Shown here in pieces: positions 21,550 through 29,909 of a DNA stretch of 64,000 nt (positions are counted from its first letter, which is position 1; every line of letters starts with the position of its first letter). A program made the translations under genes and the position numbers. The stretch covers positions 16,315,292 through 16,379,291 of the forward strand of contig NC_056739.1 in the NCBI RefSeq assembly GCF_019279795.1, written 5' to 3'. Origin of the DNA: Protopterus annectens. Taxonomy: Eukaryota > Chordata > Ceratodontiformes > Protopteridae. The notes beneath the pieces were generated by a model. The model did no database searches, was not told the DNA's origin, and saw only the letters and a list, made by a program, of their open reading frames with translations.

Positions 21550-23207
21550 ACTCTCATGGCTTCATGGCATAGAGGGTAAGATCTGGTTCCCCCGTTTGTT
21601 GATGTACCAGACAACCGACATGTTGTCTGACTGAATTACAATCGTTCCTATGGGGAGGAGATCCTGAAGTGCTTGCAACGCGAACAGCACCACTCTCATC
21701 TCCAAAACGTTGATATGCATGGAGGTCTCCGTGTCGTTCCACGTGCCTTGGACCGTCCTGCCTGAATAATGCCCCCCCCCCACCCAAGGCGGGAGGCGTC
21801 CGTGGTCACCGTGGTGAGAGGGGGAGAGGTGCAGAAGGGACGGCCCGTATGGAGGTCCGAAGTTTGGAGCCACCATAATAGAGCCCTCCTGCAAGCCTTG
21901 CTGATAGCAATGGGGTGGGGAAGAGGAAGGGATAGAAAGGACCATTGCACTGGAAGTGTCCATTGCAGTACCCGCATGTTCAGACGGGCGCATGGAAGGA
22001 GCGTAATCGCTGCCGCCATGGAGCCTAGTTCCCTCAGGACCAATTCCGCTGGTGAAGTCTCTGATTGGAGGATAGCCTGCACATGGAGTTGCAAATTCCG
22101 GATTCTCTCGGAAGTTAGAAAGGCTCGTAGCTCTCTGGTGTCTATTCTGGCTCCTATGAATTCCATGACTTGTGTCGGGGCCAGAAGGGATTTGTCGGCA
22201 TTGATGGTGATGCCTAACTGTGGGGCTAGGCGGAGAAAGAAATCTCTGGCTGAGCAAAGTAGATGCCTTGTTGGGGCGGTCAGGAGCCAGTCGTCCAGGT
22301 ACGGAAAGACCTGGAGTCTCAGGTGGGCCGCAATCACTGCTAATACCTTGGTGAACACCCTGGGGTCTGTTGTGAGGCCAAAGGGAAGGACCCTGAACTG
22401 GTAGTGACTGGCTCCCAGCCGGAAGCGGAGGAACCTCCTGGATCGTCTGTCCATTAGAATGTGGTAGTACGCATCCTTGAGGTCTATAGAGCACATCCAA
22501 TTGTTCTCCCTTAGAAGGGGGAGAATAGATTGAAGAGTGACCATTCGGAATTTTTCCTTGGTTACTGACAGGTTCAAGCGGGAAAGGTCTAGGATCGGTC
22601 TCAAGTCCCCCATCTTTTTTGGCACCAAAAAGAACCTGGAGTAGAACCCTAATCCGAGCTGGTCTTGGGGGACGGGCTGGATGGCTCTTTTTCTTAGCAG
22701 CTGCTGAATTTCTGCGGCTGCGGCCTCCCTCTGATCGGGTGGTACATCGGGGAGGTTCTTGAATTTGGGGACATGGAGTAATGGTATTTTATACCCTCTG
22801 GATATAATGCGAAGCACCCAGCGGTCTGTCGTGATGGACTCCCATGCCGCTAGGTGCTCCGAGAAGTGCCCCCCGACTGCCTCCAGAGTGGAGCAGCCGG
22901 GCAACCCTTCAGGGCTGCTGCGTGGGCCGTTCAGAGAAAGGTTCTCTGGACCCAAAGTTTCTCGGAGCCCCTCTGCCCCTGGGGCGGCGTCCTCCCTGTC
23001 CTCCTCTGCCACGGAAGGACTGGCTGTCCGGAGCGGGTTGGGAATTTTGCGATTTCCGGAACCACATCTTCTTCGGACCCTTTTGGTTCTTCGAAAAGGA
23101 CTGCTGGGGACCAGAGAAGCGGACTCCGACGGCAGACAACGTCTTCCCGTCTTTTTCGCTCTGGACAAGAGTCTCGCGAACCGTTTTGCCAAATAGGGCA
23201 GAACCAT
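21030..23207 (-). pseudogene. pol: RT - RNase H - Dam-like MT (ORF2) of element 3, RT frame open
   Basis: Frame 21696-23207 (503 codons) holds the linker (AAWESITTDRWVLRIISRGY), RT motif A (CSIDLKDAYYH), an intact YLDDWLL box and the first RNase H motif (TVTTDASRLGWGG). The frame leaves RNase H at a 10-base C run (21772-21781). RNase H continues in frame 21562-22500 (HINVLEMRVV, QSDNMSVV) and then in 21390-21614 (ILADKLSRT). The MT-like end is in frame 21030-21293 with AYPPLSLM in place of AFPPFPLI. RT itself looks complete; the downstream part is broken. Confidence 0.83.
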
Positions 23208-25173
23208 CGAAAAGGGCGTTCACAAAAGATGCTTTAAAAGGCTCCGCAAAGTCACAATGATGGAGCCAGGCCTGACGTCTCATGACTAGGCCTGCTCCGC
23301 TAGCCCTAGCGGCTTCCTCTGTGGCGTGGGACAACAGCCGCATAGAGGTATTTGAAATTGATCTCAGAGTGGCCATTCGGGTTGAGTACAATTGCTTGTC
23401 ATCCGCCGACATGGACTCAGGCGGGGAGGCAGCGTATTCTTTGATAAGATCCCGCTGCATCCTGATGACATGTGCCATATAGTTCAGAGACCTTACCGAG
23501 AAGGTCGCTGAACTAAAAACTCACTTCCCTAAGTGGTCCATTGAGCGGGACTCCTTGCTCGGTGGATGGACTGAGGGGCTCTCCTGAGCCAGTTCCCTCT
23601 TCGTGGCTGCCGCCGTCAACATGGCATCTACGGGGGGGCCCTTACTCCAGTGCGATCGGTCTGAGGGGGGGCTAAGTATTCTGTCCGGGCGTTTTGGTAT
23701 TGGCTCCACGGTGTCCGGATCCTTCCACGCCCTGGTGGTAATGAGGTCCACCAAGGGGTCGGCCGGAGGGGACACCCAAGAGGTAGACGGGCCTGCTTCG
23801 AATGCGTCCAGAAACACTGACTCATTGGAGGAAGACTTGGGGGCAGACCACCCACCTCTGATCCTAAGCATCTCCATGATGTCTCCAAAGGAGACATCCT
23901 CAGGGGGTGATCTTGGGGAGCCTTCCCCTTCCTCCAAGTCCGTGTCCTCAGTTAAGGACTCAGGGGAGTCCACGTGCCTCCTCTTGCACTTATGCTTGCG
24001 GGGCACTTCCTCGGGGGGGCTGTCCGAGGAGGCCTCGCCAGCTACATCCTGTTCCAATGGAACCATCTGGGACATTGAAGCAGGCTGTCCCTTTGGCCGG
24101 GTGATGGAAGCCTGGCCCAGCAGAGAGGGAGTGCAGGGAGGAGCCGAGACAAGGACCAGGGGTCCGGATGCTCTCAACAGAGCCCTCTCCACAACATCGA
24201 AAGCCGAGGGGGAACCACTCTCTCTTGGATCCGAAAGTAGGTTCCCACTCGAATCCGATGAAGGGATCGGAACCGGCACCGAGACCATCGGATCCAAAGG
24301 ACCAGTGCGCTCCGACCTGGGCGGAGCCGAAGGCACACTGAATCCCTCGGATCCGAAGCTCGGGCCACGGCTCCGAGAGGTCGGATCTGACAGGCTTGAG
24401 GGCAGGGTCGGATCCGAAGTACCAAGTACTGTCAGCGCCGACCCACCCCCGGCTCCAACGCTGCTCGGCTCCGAACGCTCCAAACCTGGATAGCGAGTCG
24501 GAGAAGGAGCAATAGGATGGAAAAAAGGTGTCGAGCTCCCCCCCGAAGGGGGGGGGGAGGCAAGAGCACTCCCATCTGCAGCTGGGCCTGGATGAACCTT
24601 CGCATCATCCGGTCCAAGTCTGCAATGGACATACTAAAGGTCGATCTCGAAGACGTCACCGAGGCAGGCCTGGAATGCCGCCTCTATGACCTCGATGGAG
24701 ATCGGGCCTCCTCCTCCTCGGGCCCTGGGGAGAAACAAGGGGATTGGAGCCGAGGAGGAGACGACCTAGAAGCAGTGGAGGGAGAAGCCCGCTTAGCTGG
24801 CGGGGCCGAAACGGAGGTCTCGGCCCGCCGCTTGTGGTGCTTCTCCCTCTGTTTCTCCCTCCTGGCCTCCCTGTCCTCCGACACTTTAGTGGGAGTTTGA
24901 GTGTCGGACGGAGGAAGGGGGGCAGGAATGGCAGCAACCACAGCCTGTGGTGGAGCCACGGGAGCAGCGGAGGCCGGAGCCGAGTCTGGGGGTAAAAGTC
25001 CCGCCAAGACCAGCTTCGATCTCCGCTCTTTCAGTGCCCTGGGGTTGAACGCTGCACAAATGGTACAGCCTGAGGTGAGGTGTTCAACCCCAAGGCACCG
25101 AGGAGACAGCCGGGGAGAGCTTATGGCCACACTTGGTACATTTAGAAAAAATGGCTTTTGGGGCCTCAGCCAT
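22909..25173 (-). pseudogene. gag: Gag (ORF1) of element 3, frameshifted and diverged
   Basis: Start inferred at 25173-25171, reading MAEAPKAIFSKCTKC; the frame is lost a few codons on and regained in 24684-25130 (HLTSGCTICAAFNPRALKER). The core is in 23521-24483 (FEAGPSTSWVSPPADPLVDL, AMLTAAATKRELAQESPSVH) and the end in 22909-23478 (MAHVIRMQRDLIKEYA, FDGSALFG, MWFRKSQNSQ). The central Ser/Pro region is encoded by many GGATCCGA-type units, unlike the GGAGCCGA units of other copies. It has Lys/Arg-rich stretches (REKQREKHHKRR) not seen in the others. Confidence 0.8.
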
Positions 25174-25407
25174 ACTTAAAGAAAAGTAATGTAACACACA
25201 CACACAGGCCCCAAAACACAACACACACACTCTAACGACCAGCGAAGGGAGGGAAAACTACTTAAAAGAAATTATTTTTACTCTAAAGGAAACCTTACAC
25301 TTACACACTTAATATTTTTGAGAAAAAATAAGAAAGTTGACAGAAAAATATCAACTTAACTGCCAAGTACTAGACGAGCTCACAGGAATCCAGCTATCCA
25401 CAAGCAC

Positions 25408-25567
25408 GGCAAACTAGATCTGAGGTCATGGAGGGTTAGCAGGGAATTATGGGTGAGGGGAGGAGGTAGGAGCTCGGATCCATTAGCTTGAAAAAAGCTG
25501 CCGGCTCGGATCCGATATCGGATCCAAGACCCACAGGTTGCTGACAAATGAACTCCCTACTTCAGAT
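25408..25567 (-). repeat. 5' ITR of element 3
   Basis: Starts GGCAAACTAGATCTGAGGTC and ends CTACTTCAGAT; carries GGATCCGATATCGGATCC. Inverted match to 19605-19790. Confidence 0.92.
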
Positions 25568-27091
25568 CATACCATACCTGGACAAAGCACAACCCCCCCC
25601 ACTTCCTTACCAAATAACTCAGAAACCACTGCTGAACAGTTTAACAAATACTTTATAGAAAGCATTCTTGCATTAACCAGAGATAACCCAAATAACCTAC
25701 AAACAACTAACAATCTAAATAACAATAATACTTGCATCTCATTTCAACCCATCCCCACCAAAACCATAGAAAAACTCCTAAAAAATTAAACCAACTACAA
25801 CTGCAGCTGATAATTTACCAGCTGTGTTCCTAAAAATTCCAGCTGAAACTTTATCTTATCCCATATCAATACTGACTAACCGTTCTTTCTGAAAACTACA
25901 TCTCTACCATATGGAAAATGTCTTATATTATCCCACTACATAAAGGTGGTAAATCAACTGAACTAAGTAATTATCACCCCATACCTATCCTATCCCCACT
26001 TTCAAAACTCCTGGAGAAATGTATACATTCACAACTTATGAGATATCTCACATCCAATAAATTACTTGCCATCTCCCAACATGGATTTAGAATGTCCCAT
26101 AGTACAATCACTGCTCTACTTAGCTTTACCAACACCATAAACCAATACAGGAATGAGGGAAACAGTCTCATCAGTTTTCTTGGATAAGTCTAAAGCCTTT
26201 GACACAGTCTCCCACAACAAACTTCTAACTACTCTCTCAGAACTAAAGATACACCCTTTGTGTGTCTCATGGCTCCATAGTTACTTAAGAGGTCGTCAGC
26301 AGGCAGTTAAGTGGCAATATGACCGCTCCCCACTTCTCTCCGTTACCTTTGGGATCTCACAAGTATCCATACTTGGCCCTCTTTTCTTATTTTCACTAAT
26401 AACCTCAACTCAGCCACCTCACTTGCAACCATTATCCAATATGCAGATGATTCAACATTAATATGTGCAGCCCCTACCATGCAACAACTTCAGGACAAAT
26501 CACAACAGGCCTTTACAGAAATTGAAACATGGTTGGCTAACTAACAACTTATTCTTAACCCCCCCCCCCCCAAAAAAAACTTATGATCTTTCAACCCACC
26601 AGACCACTAGATCCCCCCCACAGTTACACATCACAGCTAACAACAACAAACCATCTACCAAACTACTAGGAGTCATTGTAGATGAGCTAAGATTTGAATT
26701 GCATACATCACAAACAATTTAAAGAAGTCCACAAAAAATGGGCACCCTTTACAGAAACCAAAAAATTTTAAGAGACTCCTCAAGAGTTGCCACAGCCAGT
26801 ACCCACCTACTAGCAACTCTATTATACACTTCACCTATCCTGATCAACCTCAAAAAAAAAAAAAAAACAGATTTAGATAAATGGAATACATGCTATAACA
26901 AAATAGCTAAATTTGCTACTGGATCATTACACAGGTCACATCACTGTCTAGCTCTTAAAAAACTCTCCTGGCTTGAACTAACTCAGCTTCTTGCATACAA
27001 CCAATTAATCATGGCCCACAAATTACTCTATAACCCCTAATAAACTCCAGCTCTCCAAACTTACTACAACCTTATTCTAACAATCAAATGA
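25568..27091 (+). mobile_element. L2/CR1-like LINE, segment 3 (RT part)
   Basis: Third piece of the LINE, from just before the RT domain to past its C-terminal side. Reading continues from segment 2 without visible loss. It is interrupted by element 4 at 27092. Confidence 0.78.
25590..27040 (+). pseudogene. LINE reverse transcriptase, degraded
   Basis: Plus-strand frames in order: AEQFNKYFIESILALT (25640); IIPLHKGGKSTELSNYHPIP and QHGFRMSHSTITALLSFTN (25918-26187); VFLDKSKAFDTVSHNKLLTT with motif A (26153-26461); and QYADDST, the YxDD box, at about 26433-26453 in another frame. The C-terminal thumb follows (HHCLALKKLSWLELTQLLAY, 26738-27040). The order and motifs match CR1/L2-type RT. Frameshifts between each block, plus C and A runs at 26562 and 26853, make it inactive. 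Confidence 0.78.
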
Positions 27092-27280
27092 GAAGTTATG
27101 TACCTACCATAACGTTCCATGTTAGTTGTCTTCTCTCGCCTGCTTTCTTGCTGGATGGGTTCGGAGCCGATCCTCGGCTCCGACTCGGCCACTTACTAAA
27201 GCTCGAGAGCTAATTTTACCGGCTCGAGGCAACCCTATATCCCATGATGCTAGGTGATAACTACCCAGATCTCATTTGGT
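27092..27280 (-). repeat. 3' ITR of element 4 with extension
   Basis: Inverted partner of 39340-39499. Contains the GGAGCCGATCCTCGGCTCCG hairpin and GCTCGAGAGCTAATTTTACC. Confidence 0.92.
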
Positions 27281-27484
27281 AGCTAAGGAAATATTATGCA
27301 ATATAGTCCTCCAACTGGAGAGGAGGAGGAAAAGGGGAATAATCCCTCGAGAGAGACCAATCTAATCTAGTGACACTAGTAAGCTATTTAGCTGGAAATG
27401 TTAGATCAGGACTCTTAAAGGAAGAGGAACAATCTTCTCGGTCTGACCAGGCTAGGGGGATGGTGGGCGGGACACAAGAAAGAA

Positions 27485-27578
27485 GGCGAGAGAAGACAAC
27501 TAACATGGAACGTTATGGTAGGTACATAACTTCTCAATGTTAAGTTGTCAATCTCGCCTTCATTCTTGCTGGATGGGA
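27485..27578 (-). repeat. Internal complementary region of element 4
   Basis: Complement of the 3' extension to CTTC (27530-27533), centre TCA (27534-27536), then the complement of the 5' outer end. Confidence 0.92.
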
Positions 27579-27609
27579 CCGCGTCCCTAGCACCTTTATC
27601 CTGGGTGGT

Positions 27610-29060
27610 TCAATGGAACAGACTCTTGAGAACGGTGGAACCAAAATTTGCCCTGTTTCTGCAGGCCAAGTCCAATTTGTAATGCGAAACAAAGGTATGA
27701 GGAGAGGCCCATGTGGCTGCTGCACAAATAGTGTCTATTGGTAGTCTAGCTTGAAAAGCTGTAGATGTAGCTAGTGCTCTAGTTGAATGGGCTTTTGTCC
27801 TAGAAGTCAACTCTCTACCTCTGAGTTGATAAATGCATGTAATCACAGAAGACAGCCACCTAGATAGGGTTACCTTGGATACCGGAAGGCCTTTCCTGTT
27901 CTCTGCATACGATAAAAACAGTTGATCAGATTTCCTAATTTGTTTGGTTCTGCCCAAATAATATCGGAGCTGGCGGTGAACATCCAGATAATGTAGTTTT
28001 TGCTCCGCTCTATTAGTATAATTTGGGAAAAAAACTGGGAGATCAATAGATTGATTTAAGTTTGCCTGCGCCGCCACTTTGGGTAAGAAAGACGGATTAG
28101 TCCTTAGAGAAACTCTGTCTTTGTGGAAGATTAAGTAGGGAGGACGAATGCAGAGGGCATGAAGCTCAGATACTCTCCTAGCAGAAGTAATGGCGACTAG
28201 GAAGAGTGTCTTCCAGGAAAGAAATTTCAATGAACAGGAAGCCGCAGGTTCAAAGGGGGGAAGAATCAAGGATGTTAAGACTAAATTTAGATCCCACTGT
28301 GGTGGAGGGTCTCTAATCGGAGGCTAAAGTAAAAATACACCTCTAAGGAATGCCTTGCAAAGCTTATGGGACATGATGTTGTGGTCCGACAAGCCTATAT
28401 GAAAATTTGAAATGGCTGCCAACTGAACTTTTACCAGACGGGATTAGAAATCATAGGAAGCCTGGCTAGGGACGGAAGTGGAGCAACCAAGCAGTGAGGT
28501 TGAGAGAAGGTATGTATTGGTGCAGCTGCCCCGACTGGTGGCTCAGAAGATCTGGAACTGGGTCCAGATGCCATGGCTGTACCAAAAGATAACGATGCAG
28601 GAATGGAAACCATATCTGTCGAGGCCAATAAGGGACAATGAGAATCATTTTGGCTCTAAAGGCGGTTGCTTTCTGAATTACTTGTGGTATTAGAGGAAAA
28701 GGTGGAAAGGCATAGAGAAGTCCCAGGGGCCAATCTTGGATTAGAGCGTCTCTGGGGGGGATGGCCTGAAAGGGGGAAGAGGGAGAAGAAGTTGGGCATT
28801 TGCTGTTTTGAGGCATAGCAAAAAGATTGCAGCAAGGAAGGCCCCACTTCTGAAAAATCTCTTCCGTCACAGATTGTTTGAGAGACCACTCGTGAGGCAT
28901 GAGAATAGCTCTGCTCAACCTGTACGCTATGATGTTGGACTTCCCGGGGATATGCGTTGCTATCAGAAACCGCTGAGAAGAGATTGCCCACTGCCAAAGT
29001 CTGAGTGCCTCTCGACACAGGGGATAGGACTTGGTTCCGCCCTGCTTGTTGATATACCAC
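27610..29060 (-). pseudogene. Tyrosine recombinase (ORF3) of element 4, internally deleted
   Basis: Frame 27610-28269 (219 codons) keeps an intact catalytic half: ITSARRVSEL, HSTRALATS and VSHYKLDLACRN. Upstream, an in-frame stop occurs near 28325 (in the LLRPP region). About 175 bp that encode the core-binding domain (the SKWKRF part) are missing at about 28434, judged against element 5 at 30733-30905. The overlap frames 28431-28628 and 28656-29060 continue upstream. The deletion removes the DNA-arm-binding part, so it is inactive. Confidence 0.83.
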
Positions 29061-29406
29061 ACTACGGACATATTATCCGTTTGGATTGCAATAGTCCCCA
29101 GGGGAAGAGAGTTGTGGAGGGCTTGCAACGTTAAAAGCACTGCTCTCATCTCCAGGACATTTATATGCAGGTGGCATTTGAAAGGTTGCCAAGTGCCATG
29201 GACCATCCTGCCCTGATAATGCCCCCCCCCCCACCCGATCAGGGAGGCGTCCGATGTTACCCTGGTGACCGGGGCAGGAGAAACAAAGGGTCTGCCTTGA
29301 TGGACTTGAGGGGACAATATCCACCAGGACAAATGCCTTTTGTAAGTTGGAGTTATCATGATCCTGTGATGCATAGGGAGTCGTTGAAAAGACCATTGGG
29401 CGAAAA
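28466..29406 (-). pseudogene. pol: RNase H and Dam-like MT part of element 4 pol
   Basis: Frame 28466-29374 (302 codons) is continuous over RNase H and the methyltransferase-like domain: VTSDASLIGWGGGHYQGR, LEMRAV, QTDNMSVVWYINKQGG, IAYRLSRA (the ADKLS aspartate is replaced by Y), CNLFAMPQNSK, FPPFPLI and VPYWPRQIWF. An 11-base C run (29222-29232) is tolerated in this frame. Element 5 cuts it at 29410; RT is at 35756-36690. Confidence 0.85.
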
Positions 29407-29409
29407 TTA

Positions 29410-29596
29410 GAAGTTATGTACCTACCATAACGTTCCATGTTAGTTGTCTTCTCTCGCCTTCTTTCTTGCTGGATGGGTTTGGAGCCGATCCTCGGCTCTG
29501 ACTCGGCACTTGCTAAGCTCGAGAGTCACTTTTACCAGCTCGAGGCAGCCCCATATCCCATGATGCAAGGCGGTATATACCCAGATCTCGTTTGGT
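29410..29596 (-). repeat. 3' ITR of element 5 with extension
   Basis: Inverted partner of 35598-35755; shared CATGATGCAAGGCGGTATAT is unique to this pair. Confidence 0.93.
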
Positions 29597-29784
29597 ACTT
29601 ATAGGGGAAAAACACCTAGCACAAAAAACTTTCCACTAAGGAAAGAAGAGCAATTAGCCTAAACAAAAAAGGGCTATAATGGGAAGCCAGATAACTAACT
29701 GGCGCCCAAAGAAGCAATCTTCCTGACAAGGGAGATCAAAGTCTGTCCAGGCAAGGGGGCAGGAGGGAGGTTCGCAAGAAAGAA

Positions 29785-29878
29785 GGCAAGAGAAGACAAC
29801 TAACATGGAACGTTATGGTAGGTACATAACTTCTAAATGTTAAGTTGTCAATCTCGCCTTCATTCTTGCTGGATGGGA
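29785..29878 (-). repeat. Internal complementary region of element 5
   Basis: CTTC at 29830-29833, centre TAA at 29834-29836, flanked by complements of the 3' extension and the 5' outer end. Confidence 0.93.
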
Positions 29879-29909
29879 CCGCGTCCCTAGCACCTCTATC
29901 CTGGGTGGC

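Larger units (their letters stand above)
19605..25567 (-). mobile_element. DIRS-like retrotransposon, element 3 (divergent subfamily)
   Basis: Complete, about 5.96 kb, inserted in the LINE. Its ITR hairpin is built on GGATCCGATATCGGATCC instead of GGAGCCGA/TCGGCTCC, and its gag zinc region is diverged. Base composition of gag is more G+C-rich than its neighbours. The leader 25174-25407 is AT-rich with CACACA and no gene. Triplet 19602-19604 (taa) matches the ICR centre. Confidence 0.92.
27092..29409 (-). mobile_element. DIRS-like retrotransposon, element 4, 3' part
   Basis: First part of a copy split by element 5; the other part is 35756-39499, about 6.06 kb in total. The two outer ITRs (27092-27280 and 39340-39499) match each other better than any other ITR in the window, for example sharing CTACCCAGATCTCATTTGG against its near-inverted partner, which proves they belong together. 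Triplet 27089-27091 (tga) matches the ICR centre. Confidence 0.92.
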
